DNA from: JAXGYX01 sp040772065
GTDB taxonomy: Bacteria; Bacillota; Clostridia; Saccharofermentanales; Fastidiosipilaceae
Length of the DNA stretch: 64,000 bases
Direction: 5' to 3'
Assembly (NCBI GenBank): GCA_040772065.1
Contig: JAXGYX010000001.1
Coordinates: forward strand, 1,054,001 to 1,118,000
The notes below the pieces were generated by a model that was not told where the DNA came from, made no database searches, and saw nothing but the letters and a program-made list of their open reading frames with translations. The position numbers were made by a program, and so were the translations under genes. Of the stretch, positions 13,158 through 22,093 are shown piece by piece; within the stretch, counting starts at the first letter, position 1; every line of letters starts with the position of its first letter.

Positions 13158-13204
13158 AACAACGTTGTTGATATATAGATTAAGAATATATATTCTGTTT
13201 GTCA
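13158..13204 (-). promoter_or_regulatory. Promoter region with two perfect palindromes upstream of the DUF1413 gene
   Basis: A TTGACA -35 box (13199-13204) is followed after 17 bases by TAATCT, a weak -10. The spacer is filled by the 14-base palindrome AGAATATATATTCT (13183-13196). A second palindrome, AACAACGTTGTT (13158-13169), lies about 25 bases before the start codon. Both fit operators, possibly for autoregulation. The -35 overlaps the T-run of the reverse-complemented terminator sequence of the neighbouring gene. Confidence 0.45.
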
Positions 13205-13234
13205 AAAAAGTAAAAAGACCGGGGAATATTTACT
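13204..13234 (-). terminator. Terminator after the aldo/keto reductase gene
   Basis: AGTAAA pairs with TTTACT around a 13-base loop, followed by TTTTTT on the minus strand. It begins inside the stop codon region of the reductase gene. The stem is short (6 bp), so efficiency is uncertain. Confidence 0.55.
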
Positions 13235-14078
13235 ATTTAATGTCCAAGGGAAGCTTGCTCGTTGGGGGAGGAAATTCTCGATCCAAAGTGTCCAACTCTT
13301 CCCGTGACAACTTGATTGTTGACGCTTCAGCGTTATTGATCGCGTGCGCAATATTTCTTGTCCTGGGAATTGGAAACACCAGCGGCTTTGTCAAAATAAA
13401 GGCCAAAAGCACCTGCGCCACAGTGACATCACGAGAATAAGCGATTTCTCTCAAAGCCTTATTCTCAAACAAATCCCTATTCAAATTCCCCGCCTGCGCC
13501 AGGGGGCAATATGCCATGGTTAGGATTTTTCTTTCCTGCAGCCAGGGCAACAGACTGTACTCAATACCACGGCTGCCAAGATTGTACAGCACCTGATTGA
13601 CAACGCAGTTCTTACCATCTTTAACGCTGAACAGTTCGACCATGTCTTTTGTGTCAAAATTTGAGACTCCCCAGTTAAGGATCATTCCTCTTTTTTTCAG
13701 ATCTTCCATGCACTCCACCACCTCCGTCAGTGGTGTAAAACCGCGCCAGTGCAGCAGGTACAAATCAAGGTAATCTGTGTTCAACCGTCGCAGACTATTT
13801 TCACAAGTGGCAAGGTAGCCATTTTTATTGGCGTTTTGAGGGTATATTTTCGAGACCAAATAAAGTTTCTCACGAGACATCCCTCGAATCGCTTCGCCTG
13901 TCACCAGCTCCGCACCTCCGTCACCGTACATCTCAGCGGTATCGATCAAGTTCATACCTCCGGCAATTCCGGTTTTCAGACTGGTTGTCTCGGCATCCGC
14001 GTAGCGTCGCTCTTCACCAAAACGCCAGGTACCTTGACCGATAGAGCCAACGGTCAACCCGCTTTTACTTTTCAACAC
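13233..14078 (-). CDS. Aldo/keto reductase
   Basis: An NADPH-dependent carbonyl reductase of the (beta/alpha)8 AKR superfamily; the substrate cannot be told. The 281-residue product shows the catalytic tetrad: Asp and Tyr in LIDTAEMYGDG (near 45 and 50), Lys in SKIYP (near 76) and His in LLHWRG (near 110). GVSNFD and the C-terminal cofactor segment FPIPRTRNIAHAINN are also present. The start is GTG at 14078 with an AGGAGG-like site 8 bases upstream; the next codon is TTG. It is a single-gene unit between the DUF1413/phospholipase pair and the tRNA cluster. Confidence 0.9.
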   Translation of the reverse strand: MLKSKSGLTVGSIGQGTWRFGEERRYADAETTSLKTGIAGGMNLIDTAEMYGDGGAELVTGEAIRGMSREKLYLVSKIYPQNANKNGYLATCENSLRRLNTDYLDLYLLHWRGFTPLTEVVECMEDLKKRGMILNWGVSNFDTKDMVELFSVKDGKNCVVNQVLYNLGSRGIEYSLLPWLQERKILTMAYCPLAQAGNLNRDLFENKALREIAYSRDVTVAQVLLAFILTKPLVFPIPRTRNIAHAINNAEASTIKLSREELDTLDREFPPPTSKLPLDIK

Positions 14079-14616
14079 AAGATATCCTCCCCAGTTCCAA
14101 TATATTCACTTCAATCTATTCTATCGCATCTTGGCGATCCCCTCTTCGTCGGTCCCACAACTTTCATTTTTCCAGCGTTTCAGCCGTTTCTACAGTTACA
14201 GCCGTTTCTACAGCCTTTTGTGGGCGTATTCATAAGACTATGTTTTCATCTGAAGTTAAGAAACCATGTATCACTCGACATCAATGGTTCGGTAGCCGTG
14301 TGGCCTCACTCTATTCCTAATGGAGTAACGCCCTTGTGTCGGCCTTGCCCTCTTTCCGATAGTCAAGATCCTAAACCGTTGCTTACCTCGAAATTGAGAT
14401 TTCAAGTACTGAAAAGGTCTACATTCGTAAAGAAAAGCTAGGACTGAATAGAAAATCAGGTGTCCAATTACTTCGCTATTTGTAAAGTAATTACATTTTA
14501 CCGAGATAAATGATAAGGACGCCGGCTGATTCAGTTGTTGGCAAATTTGATCCTTAAAAGACACTATTGTAAATATCTAGGGCCTTAGTGGCTGTTTTTA
14601 AATACAGGATAATGAA
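14079..14616. other. Long intergenic region with a short direct repeat
   Basis: About 540 bases with no supported gene; a 97-codon open frame on the minus strand (14271-14564) has no ribosome site and no recognisable family. The only structure I see is a 15-base direct repeat, CAGCCGTTTCTACAG, at 14181-14195 and 14199-14213, enclosed by the 7-base inverted repeat CCCACAA (14154-14160) and TTGTGGG (14218-14224), upstream of the aldo/keto reductase gene. I found none of the sequence cores of SRP RNA, RNase P RNA or tmRNA. Confidence 0.5.
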
Positions 14617-14646
14617 TAAAGAAAAGCCGGTCATGATGTGACCGGC
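14617..14646 (-). terminator. Terminator of the tRNA-Leu/tRNA-fMet unit
   Basis: GCCGGTCA pairs perfectly with TGACCGGC around a CATCA loop, followed by TTTTCTTT on the minus strand. Confidence 0.9.
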
Positions 14647-14674
14647 CTCGCACGACCAAAGGTCGTGTCTGATT

Positions 14675-14750
14675 TGGTTGCGGAGGAGGGACTCGAACCC
14701 CCGACCTTCGGGTTATGAGCCCGACAAGCTACCAACTGCTCCACTCCGCG
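14675..14750 (-). tRNA. Initiator tRNA-fMet (anticodon CAU)
   Basis: A 76-base gene with encoded CCA. It has the initiator hallmarks: an unpaired C1 opposite A72 at the end of the acceptor stem (CGCGGAG...CTCCGCA) and three consecutive G-C pairs next to the anticodon loop (GGG CTCATAA CCC). It lies five bases after tRNA-Leu in the same transcript. Confidence 0.93.
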
Positions 14751-14755
14751 GTGTA

Positions 14756-14841
14756 TGGTGCTCATGGCCGGACTTGAACCGGCACGGATGTTACTCCGGC
14801 GGATTTTAAGTCCGCTGCGTCTGCCGTTCCGCCACACGAGC
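14756..14841 (-). tRNA. tRNA-Leu (anticodon UAA)
   Basis: An 86-base class II tRNA with a long variable arm and encoded CCA. The acceptor stem is GCTCGTG/CATGAGC and the anticodon loop CTTAAAA gives UAA. Confidence 0.95.
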
Positions 14842-14869
14842 GATACCCTCTTTTGAAAGGTGCTTTACT

Positions 14870-14898
14870 ATGTTAACAACCATAAGTAGAAATGTCAA
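14870..14898 (-). promoter_or_regulatory. Promoter of the tRNA-Leu/tRNA-fMet unit
   Basis: TTGACA (14893-14898) and TAACAT (14870-14875) are 17 bases apart, about 25-30 bases upstream of tRNA-Leu. Confidence 0.7.
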
Positions 14899-15158
14899 CT
14901 GCATTTTTTCCGTTTGTTGTTAATCGAGGATTGCAATCCGAAGTTCCTTTCGGAGAGGGACTTTGTAATTCAAATTACTAAGAGGGAGTAAGTTGTTCAA
15001 ATATAGGTATGATAGATTAAACATTCGCGCTGACATCCGGAACGATCAACAACGCCACGCTTTCGCGGCGTGGCGTTGGGCAAAAGAATGATAAAGATTG
15101 ATATTGAACAATCCACGAAAAAACCTGTATTCTGCCGTGAAATGTCGAATAATTGATA
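14899..15158. other. Intergenic region with a strong hairpin (15050-15078)
   Basis: No gene is seen. CAACGCCACGC and its perfect 11-base reverse complement enclose a 7-base loop at 15050-15078. It lies about 80 bases past the stop of the glutamate synthase-like gene and could end that transcript, but no run of T follows it on either strand. Confidence 0.45.
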
Positions 15159-16574
15159 TTAGACGTGCCGAATCGGCGTATAGTGGCTGATCTCCCTTGT
15201 CGTGGTGCGCAAGTCGTCCAGATTGAGATCATGGATATCCTTGTGACCGGTGATTCGCGCAAATGTACGCAGCTCCTCGTTTGTCACATTGAGAAAATTC
15301 GCCAGTCGTTGAGCGCTGATATCGACATCCAGCCGCGATCTCAACTCAGGATCCTGAGTCGCGATTCCCATCGGACAAAAACCGGTATTGCATATTCTGT
15401 ATTGCTGGCATCCAATCGCGAGCAACGGCGAGGTCGCGAGCGCCACCGCATCGGCGCCCATCGCCAACGCCTTCGCGATGTCCGAAGAGACCCTCAGGCC
15501 ACCGGTGACGATCAAGGAGACATCAGAATCCGCCTCGTCCAAAAACGCTCGGGCGCGCGTCAGCGCGTACACACCCGGGACACTGGTTGAATCTCTAACC
15601 AGCTTCGGGCTCGCTCCTGTGGCTCCTCCACGCAGATCGATCGTCACAAAATCCACTTCAGCGTACAGGCAGTACTCAAGATCCCGTTCAATCCGACCCG
15701 CCGCGATTTTTATACCGACCGGACGCCCCGCGGATTGGGCGCGCAGATCATATACCAGCCTCCGTAAGTCATCTTTTGAGTTGATCTGGGGGAACCGCGC
15801 CGGACTAATGATGTCCTCTCCGGGAGCCTTGCCCCGAATATCCGCGATTTGCTGTGTGACTTTCGCTCCGGGCAACATACCACCCATACCCGGCTTCGTC
15901 CCCTGTCCGATTTTAATCTCGATCGCGTCTGAATTCTGAAGGTTTTCTTTTGTGACGCTATAAAGATTCGGCACATATTCAAAAATATATTGATAAGCCT
16001 CCGCTTTTTCCTCCGGTAAAATGCCACCCTCCCCACTGCACATCGCGCATTCAGCCATGGCGGCACCTCTCGCAAGCGCAATTTTCGCTTCCATCGACAG
16101 CGCCCCAAACGACATATGCGAGACATAAATCGGGTTTTTAAGCACCATTGGCTGATCAGCTTTTTTGCCGATCACGGTGGTTAAATCGACCGGCTCATCG
16201 TCATTCAGGGGCAGAGGATTCAACTGGTTGCCCATCACCACCACATCATCCCAGCCAAAGGACAAAATTCTGGTGTTCATCGCCGATGTGATGGACTCTC
16301 CTTCCACCGACATCTGGTGAATATCATCCATATGGCGGATGCTCGAATCTGAGCGCGCCAAGGATTTTGGATAGCTCAAGGGGTTGTTCTCATCGGTAAT
16401 TGAAGCCGTTGAAGATGAAGACGCGTCCGATTCGACTGCGGATTCATCCTTCACCGGTTCCATTAACGAAGTCGGACTGCCACAAAAAGGGCAACTGGTC
16501 AGCTCAGAGAACGGGACGCCCTCAACCGCCTCGTCATAGATTTGCAGGCACATGTCACAAAGATATTTACTCAT
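15159..16574 (-). CDS. Rubredoxin-like domain fused to an FMN-binding glutamate synthase domain
   Basis: The first ~36 residues form a rubredoxin-like site: YLCDMC at 4-9 and CPFCG after EGVPFSELTS. The remaining ~430 residues are the FMN/iron-sulfur synthase domain of the archaeal-type GltB family: KIGQGTKPGMGGMLPG, GIKIAAG, DLRGGATGASP, the cysteine motif CNTGFCPMGIATQDP, and the C-terminus DDLRTTTREISHYT. No glutaminase domain is present, so ammonia release or another oxidoreductase role must be supplied elsewhere; the rubredoxin part suggests direct electron input (inference). The ATG at 16574 has a GGAGG ribosome site 7 bases upstream and begins with the rubredoxin motif; 15 upstream codons of open frame were rejected. 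Confidence 0.85.
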   Translation of the reverse strand: MSKYLCDMCLQIYDEAVEGVPFSELTSCPFCGSPTSLMEPVKDESAVESDASSSSTASITDENNPLSYPKSLARSDSSIRHMDDIHQMSVEGESITSAMNTRILSFGWDDVVVMGNQLNPLPLNDDEPVDLTTVIGKKADQPMVLKNPIYVSHMSFGALSMEAKIALARGAAMAECAMCSGEGGILPEEKAEAYQYIFEYVPNLYSVTKENLQNSDAIEIKIGQGTKPGMGGMLPGAKVTQQIADIRGKAPGEDIISPARFPQINSKDDLRRLVYDLRAQSAGRPVGIKIAAGRIERDLEYCLYAEVDFVTIDLRGGATGASPKLVRDSTSVPGVYALTRARAFLDEADSDVSLIVTGGLRVSSDIAKALAMGADAVALATSPLLAIGCQQYRICNTGFCPMGIATQDPELRSRLDVDISAQRLANFLNVTNEELRTFARITGHKDIHDLNLDDLRTTTREISHYTPIRHV

Positions 16575-16706
16575 AATCGATCCTCCTAATTGGGGCTTAA
16601 GTCTCGATAGACAAGACACTTACCATTTTGATAATTCTTTTACAATTATACACATGATTTCACATAATTTTGGATAGATTGCATAAATCCCGGTTCAAAT
16701 CTGCAC

Positions 16707-17510
16707 TCATTTACCTTTTAGGTTGGGCTTGCGTTTTTCTAAAAACGCGCTTAAGGCTTCCCCGAAATCTTCAGAGCGCGCCATATATCGGGTATGAGTG
16801 ATTTCCAAATCATTTTTTCGTTTCATTTCGAAGTTTTCTTGTGAATTCATACAAGCTTTTAGCTCACGAAGCACAAGTGGACCTTTTGAGCAAAGAGTTT
16901 CAGCCTTGCGGATCGCGGTTTCCAGCAGAGTGTCAAGCGGAACAACTTGAGTCACACCGCCGAACGACAGCAGTTTTTCGGCCGAGATAAATTCACCGGT
17001 ATACGCCAAATCACGCATGACTAGCGGAGGCAAAACACGCGACAAATGGCCCGATCCACCGGTAACGGACAGATTCACTTCCGGGATGCCAAACAACGTC
17101 CCTTCAGCGGCGATGACAATGTCACTGCCCGCCGGATAACAAAGGCCGCCACCCAGGCAATGCCCGTGAACCGCGCAAATCAAAGGGATCGGAAGGTTGT
17201 AGAGCGCAAGCGCGCCATCATAAAACACCTCTTGCACATCACTCACATTGCGATCGACAACGCTTTGTTTGAATCGATTGACATCCACCCCGACACAAAA
17301 CGTCTTTAAATCTGAATGCATGACGCAAACCCAAATATCTTGATTCGAAAAAAGATGGGCGCACAACCTCAAGATTTCTTCTTGGACGATGCCGTCCAAC
17401 GCGTTGACAGGCGGGTTGTGCAGCGTGATCAATCCGACATGATTGGCCACCGAGAAGCGCACTTTTTGAAGTTCATAGCCGTCAATAATTGATATTTTGT
17501 TAAATTGCAT
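16707..17510 (-). CDS. Enoyl-CoA hydratase/isomerase family protein
   Basis: A crotonase-fold protein of 267 residues, the family that stabilises acyl-CoA enolates. The oxyanion-hole segments are KTFCVGVDV and HGHCLGGGL, and FGIPEVNLSVTGGSGHL carries the glutamate equivalent to Glu164 of rat crotonase. The other catalytic glutamate, normally right after GGG-x, is replaced (GGGLCYPAGSD), so it is probably not a classical hydratase; isomerase, decarboxylase or thioesterase activity is possible. The start ATG has an AAGGGG site 8 bases upstream. It lies 18 bases after the S9 peptidase gene and is probably read with it. Confidence 0.85.
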   Translation of the reverse strand: MQFNKISIIDGYELQKVRFSVANHVGLITLHNPPVNALDGIVQEEILRLCAHLFSNQDIWVCVMHSDLKTFCVGVDVNRFKQSVVDRNVSDVQEVFYDGALALYNLPIPLICAVHGHCLGGGLCYPAGSDIVIAAEGTLFGIPEVNLSVTGGSGHLSRVLPPLVMRDLAYTGEFISAEKLLSFGGVTQVVPLDTLLETAIRKAETLCSKGPLVLRELKACMNSQENFEMKRKNDLEITHTRYMARSEDFGEALSAFLEKRKPNLKGK

Positions 17511-17528
17511 AATGGGTCCCCTTTCAGT

Positions 17529-19586
17529 TCAACATAGCCATGAGGAAAACCAATGTGTCACCGCGTTGATTCTGTCAATTCTCTGGTCAGGTCTGCCGTT
17601 GACACTAAATTGATGATTCGCGCCACGATATAACCTTAACACAGCAGGCACACCGTGCAGGTGTAGAGCGCTGAGCAATTGTCTACTTTCAGCTTCAGGG
17701 CAACGATAATCCTCACTTCCCTGTATCAGCAGCGTCGGCGTCAGCCATCGGTCGGCCAATGACAAAGGAGACTTGCTCCAATAAACATCCGGCTCCTTCC
17801 ACAGATCGGCCAGCAATTGATCACGTGAAAAGTACCAGCCAATATCCGACATCGTGAAAAAAGTTTGCCAATTGACAATGGGTCGTTCAATACACGCCGC
17901 GGCGAACCGTGCGGTCGAACCGCAGAGAAGCGCGCTCATATATCCACCATACGATCCCCCCCAGACACCCAGCCGCTCCGGGTCAATCTCCGGGCAACGT
18001 TGGAGAACTAAATCGAGGAAGTCCAGCAAGTATCGAAGGTCCAACTCACCATATTTTCCACGCAAATCCGCGTAATCACGGCCCAAACCGTCACTGCCCG
18101 GAGGATTGGTGACAAGGATGGCGAATCCTTTTTGCAACAACGCCACCCGATCATACAAAAATGATTCACCATAGGCCATTCTCGGTCCCCCATGAATCAT
18201 CATTACCGCGGGCAGGCTATGCGGGGCATTTGATTTTTGATCGGGTATCCAGACAGTTCCTTTAGTTTTCGAATCACCCAAATCAATTCTGTCTCCCCGC
18301 CGAACGTTTTGATTAAACCGAGATTGGGCGGACAGGTTGTCAATTTTAGAAATAGGGGAAGCAGTCTCTGTCAGGTGAGCACAAAAACAAAGTTCTTGCG
18401 CATGATCAGCGGTCTGCCGGACAAACCAAATTCCATCGTTGGTAATCTTGAACCCATCGACTGAGGCGTTATCCGGTTCGACAACCGGCTCCGGCCGACT
18501 TTGATTCGCCTCGATCTCAATTCGATAAATTGAGGTCTTCCCTGAAGCTGTCGCGCAAAAGTAATATTTATTTTCAAAAACCTGTCTGGTCTCCAGCGAT
18601 CCCCAGCTCACATCACTGCGCACACTGCTCCACATGCTGATGTCCCAGTCTTTAGGAGTAAGTTGAAATAGATCGTCGTTCGAAATTGTTCGCAAAAAGA
18701 TATCTTCAAATTGGTTCAAACCCTGCGTCTTCATGTCCGAACCCGTCAACACCAGTCTGTGGGCGCCCACAGGGCGGGCATCGGTAAACTGAAACGGCGA
18801 GGGCATGTCGATCCGGTTAAACACAAAGGAGTCAGCTAGCTGTGTGAATCGATCGAGCGATCCGACTTGCGTCTTTTCGGTTGTCGTTGACTCTTGTATT
18901 TGAAAAGAAACACAGGTTGCCGTGATCGGGCGAACCGTTTGGTTTTCTCTGCCGATCATCACGCCTCTGCCACTGAGCGCGTCGAAGGTAATCTCCTCAG
19001 CATCAAAACCATCTGCCAGCCGGCGTGCCCGCCCGGCGCATGCGTCGTATAACAACAAGGTGTTGAGGCATTTACAAGTGTTGCCTTCACCTTCGGCGAA
19101 AGCGGGTGTTCGATCAAGAATCAGCACATCAGCCGAAGTGTCCGCCGCAGCTCGCAGATTTTTTCGGGCTAAAAACAAATATAGTCCCTCGCCCAGCGGT
19201 GTCATCCATGAACAAACAAAGGGAAGAGAAAAAGAATCGCGTTGTTCAGCGTTGAGATCGACGACGTGGATGGCGGAAGAGTCCTGAGTGGACTCGGCAC
19301 CGTCCGGCGCGGCGGAAAGTATATGCAGATATTGGTCAAAGCGGCTTTGCGTCAGGCAAACCGGCTCAAAATCCAGGGGATATGTTGTGATTGAGATCGA
19401 TCCCAGATCTTGTTCAGCGACGTAGCAAGATTTCAACCCGGTGGGATGTTCAACTTCAGCCAGGCAAAGATTATGATGATATGTCCGATGGTCGAGTGAG
19501 GACAAAACAAAAGCCAGCTTGCCCGGAAGGTGAGTTCCGGTCAGCTGGCCAATGGATACAATGTCGGTTAAATGATAAGGATTCAT
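17529..19586 (-). CDS. S9 family peptidase (acylaminoacyl-peptidase/prolyl oligopeptidase type)
   Basis: A cytoplasmic serine peptidase of 685 residues, the usual size for bacterial S9C enzymes: a beta-propeller-like N-terminal part and a C-terminal alpha/beta hydrolase. The catalytic triad is visible as Ser in GVWGGSYGGYM (about 550), Asp in GSEDYRCP (about 632) and His in GANHQFS (about 664). There is no signal peptide. The start lies two bases after the ftsH stop, without a clear ribosome site, so translational coupling to ftsH is likely. It would trim oligopeptides, plausibly downstream of FtsH. Confidence 0.88.
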   Translation of the reverse strand: MNPYHLTDIVSIGQLTGTHLPGKLAFVLSSLDHRTYHHNLCLAEVEHPTGLKSCYVAEQDLGSISITTYPLDFEPVCLTQSRFDQYLHILSAAPDGAESTQDSSAIHVVDLNAEQRDSFSLPFVCSWMTPLGEGLYLFLARKNLRAAADTSADVLILDRTPAFAEGEGNTCKCLNTLLLYDACAGRARRLADGFDAEEITFDALSGRGVMIGRENQTVRPITATCVSFQIQESTTTEKTQVGSLDRFTQLADSFVFNRIDMPSPFQFTDARPVGAHRLVLTGSDMKTQGLNQFEDIFLRTISNDDLFQLTPKDWDISMWSSVRSDVSWGSLETRQVFENKYYFCATASGKTSIYRIEIEANQSRPEPVVEPDNASVDGFKITNDGIWFVRQTADHAQELCFCAHLTETASPISKIDNLSAQSRFNQNVRRGDRIDLGDSKTKGTVWIPDQKSNAPHSLPAVMMIHGGPRMAYGESFLYDRVALLQKGFAILVTNPPGSDGLGRDYADLRGKYGELDLRYLLDFLDLVLQRCPEIDPERLGVWGGSYGGYMSALLCGSTARFAAACIERPIVNWQTFFTMSDIGWYFSRDQLLADLWKEPDVYWSKSPLSLADRWLTPTLLIQGSEDYRCPEAESRQLLSALHLHGVPAVLRLYRGANHQFSVNGRPDQRIDRINAVTHWFSSWLC

Positions 19587-19588
19587 AT

Positions 19589-21544
19589 TTAAGTAAGCGG
19601 GTCCGGATTGGGTGAAAGGATGGGTTCCGGAACAGAAGCGGGGTTCAACGGCTTCAACTGTTCTCGCGCGGGATTGATGGGGTCTTGAGCCAGTTGCTCC
19701 GGTGTTGAATTCGATTGATAGATCTCCTCGAACTCTTGTCCATCGATCTTTTCTTTCTCTAACAGCGCGACGGCGATCGCGTTCAGCACAGCGCGCCGCT
19801 CGGTCAAAATACTCAGAACATGCGCGTAGGCTTCATCAATGATCCGTTTGATCTCTTCATCAATCACACTGGCCAACTCATTGCTGTAATTCTTCACGTG
19901 ACCATAGTCGCGTCCGAGGAAGACCTCCTCGTCACCGCCACCGAACGTCATGTTGCCCAGCCGGTCACTCATGCCATACTTGACCACCATATCGCGCGCG
20001 ATACTGTTAACACTTTGCAGGTCCGAGGCCGCTCCGGTGCTGATCTCACCCAGCACAACCTCCTCGGCGCCACGACCACCCAGTGCGACTTCGATCGAGT
20101 CGATCAGTTGCTGCTTGGTCGCGTAGTAGGTATCCTCATACGGTTTGTGCGCGGTGTAACCGCCCGCTGCGCCGGCCGGAATGATCGAGACGCGCTCAAC
20201 CTTGTCCGTCTGTGAGACCGCGCGCAGCACAAGCGCGTGGCCCGCCTCATGAAAAGCGGTCAATTGACGCTCTTTCTCATTGATCACGCGGCTCTTTTTT
20301 TCAGGTCCGATCATCACCTTGAACACAGCTTCGGACACATCCTCGTACAGTATAATATTCGCGTTGCGACGGGCGGCCAGCAAAGCCGCCTCATTTAACA
20401 GATTCGAAAGATCTGCGCCGGTAAAACCCGGAGTGATCTTTGCGATCTCGGCCAAACTCACGCCGGAATCAAGTGGTTTGTCTTTCGCGTGGACCGCCAG
20501 TATCTCCTCACGGCCTTTGATGTCGGGTCGATTAACAGTGACTCGACGGTCAAACCGCCCCGGACGCTGTAAAGCCGGATCGAGAATGTCGGGACGGTTT
20601 GTCGCCGCCATCACAATGACATTTTCCTTGGGACCGAAGCCATCCATCTCGACCAGCAATTGATTCAAGGTCTGCTCGCGCTCATCATGACCACCGCCCA
20701 ACCCGGCGCCGCGTTGGCGGCCCACCGCGTCGATCTCATCGATAAACACAATCGAGGGAGCGTTCTTCTTGGCTGTATCAAACAAATCTCTGACGCGGGA
20801 CGCGCCGACACCGACGAACATTTCCACAAAATCAGAACCCGAAATTGAGAAAAAAGGCACATCGGCCTCTCCCGCCACAGCTTTGGCCAGCAATGTTTTA
20901 CCGGTTCCCGGAGGACCGATCAACAGAATGCCACGCGGTATGCGCGCACCAAGACGAGAATATTTATCCGGATTTTTGAGAAAATCGACGACTTCCATCA
21001 GTTCATGTTTCTCTTCATCGGCGCCGGCCACATGATCAAAGGTAACCGTGTTATCCTTTGGATCATGAATTTTCGCCCGGCTCTTGCCAAAATTCATAGT
21101 GGTCTTGCCTTCGCCCGCCTGACGACTGAACATCATCCAGACAAAGAAGCCCAAAGAGACCAGCAACAGGACCGACATCAGCGTGCTGAACCACGCGCCG
21201 GTATTCGTCGGTTCGACATAGTTGTACTTTAAATCAAATTTCTCGACCGCTAGCTCCAGATGTTCGCGGAACGATTCCATCCAATATGGAGAAATATCCT
21301 GTTTGATCAGAAGATTTCCGTTCACGTCGCGCTCTTTAAGTTGGATCTCGACCGTGGTGCCTTTGACAACGACTTCTTCAACCTTGTCCTCATCGACATA
21401 TTTCACCAATTCTGAATAGGGGATCTGAGTTTGCGGATTGCGATTAGCGAAAAAAATTGAAGACACAATAATAATTGCGAATATAATCGCGTAAAACGAC
21501 AATCCTTTGCCAAACTTAATGTTGGGCGTTGGTTTTTTCTCCAT
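19589..21544 (-). CDS. ftsH: ATP-dependent zinc metalloprotease FtsH
   Basis: A membrane-bound AAA+ protease that degrades misassembled membrane and regulatory proteins. Order: membrane helix at about 14-33, extracytoplasmic domain, second helix at about 112-133, AAA module with Walker A GPPGTGKT (about 209), Walker B VFIDEID and the pore motif MFVGVGASRVRDLF, then the zinc site HEAGH near 430. The C-terminal proline-rich tail is disordered. Length 651 is typical. The AAGGAGG ribosome site lies just before the ATG, and the start abuts the hpt stop. The hpt-ftsH pair downstream of tilS is a classic Firmicutes arrangement. Confidence 0.97.
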   Translation of the reverse strand: MEKKPTPNIKFGKGLSFYAIIFAIIIVSSIFFANRNPQTQIPYSELVKYVDEDKVEEVVVKGTTVEIQLKERDVNGNLLIKQDISPYWMESFREHLELAVEKFDLKYNYVEPTNTGAWFSTLMSVLLLVSLGFFVWMMFSRQAGEGKTTMNFGKSRAKIHDPKDNTVTFDHVAGADEEKHELMEVVDFLKNPDKYSRLGARIPRGILLIGPPGTGKTLLAKAVAGEADVPFFSISGSDFVEMFVGVGASRVRDLFDTAKKNAPSIVFIDEIDAVGRQRGAGLGGGHDEREQTLNQLLVEMDGFGPKENVIVMAATNRPDILDPALQRPGRFDRRVTVNRPDIKGREEILAVHAKDKPLDSGVSLAEIAKITPGFTGADLSNLLNEAALLAARRNANIILYEDVSEAVFKVMIGPEKKSRVINEKERQLTAFHEAGHALVLRAVSQTDKVERVSIIPAGAAGGYTAHKPYEDTYYATKQQLIDSIEVALGGRGAEEVVLGEISTGAASDLQSVNSIARDMVVKYGMSDRLGNMTFGGGDEEVFLGRDYGHVKNYSNELASVIDEEIKRIIDEAYAHVLSILTERRAVLNAIAVALLEKEKIDGQEFEEIYQSNSTPEQLAQDPINPAREQLKPLNPASVPEPILSPNPDPLT

Positions 21545-22084
21545 TTAAACCTCCTTACCGGTGTCACCTAGAACACAAACATCCGGTAAATTCCGATATT
21601 CACCGTTGAAATCGAGTCCATAACCGACCACAAATTCATCCGGTATTTCAAAGCCTTTATATTTCACATGAATGTCTATTTGGCGGCGCGATGGTTTGTC
21701 AAACGCAGTGCAAAGCTCAATGCTGGCGGGTCCTCTTGTTGATAACAGCTCAACCAGTTTTTTCAATGTCAAGCCTGAGTCAATGATATCTTCGATGATC
21801 AGGACATGACAGTTTGAAATATCCTGATCCAAATCCTTCAAAATTTTGACGACACCTGACGACCGAGTGCGACTTCCGTAGCTGGAAACCGACATGAAAT
21901 CAATCCGGGTGGGCACAGTGATCAGTCGCGCCAAATCAGCCAGGAAAATCACAGCGCCTTTTAACACGCCTACAAGAATGATTTCTTTGCCCTCATAGTC
22001 TTTGTTGATCTGCTCACTCAGACGGTGACACATCTCAACCAATTGCTCGCGATGAATCAGCACGTCCTTCACATATTTCGCCAT
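21545..22084 (-). CDS. hpt: Hypoxanthine phosphoribosyltransferase
   Basis: Salvages hypoxanthine and guanine to IMP and GMP using PRPP. The 179-residue protein has the PRPP-binding loop VLIIEDIIDSGLTL near 97-110, the flexible loop SSYGSRTRSSG, and VGVLKGAVIFLADL near the N-terminus. A GAGGAAA ribosome site precedes the ATG. It lies 9 bases after tilS and directly abuts ftsH, so all three are cotranscribed. Confidence 0.96.
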   Translation of the reverse strand: MAKYVKDVLIHREQLVEMCHRLSEQINKDYEGKEIILVGVLKGAVIFLADLARLITVPTRIDFMSVSSYGSRTRSSGVVKILKDLDQDISNCHVLIIEDIIDSGLTLKKLVELLSTRGPASIELCTAFDKPSRRQIDIHVKYKGFEIPDEFVVGYGLDFNGEYRNLPDVCVLGDTGKEV

Positions 22085-22093
22085 AGCGTTTCC

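Noticed and set aside
14271..14564. Minus-strand 97-codon open frame in the long gap
   Set aside because: It has no ribosome site, no family resemblance and atypical composition.
14631..14837. Minus-strand 68-codon open frame
   Set aside because: It is a translation of tRNA-fMet and tRNA-Leu.
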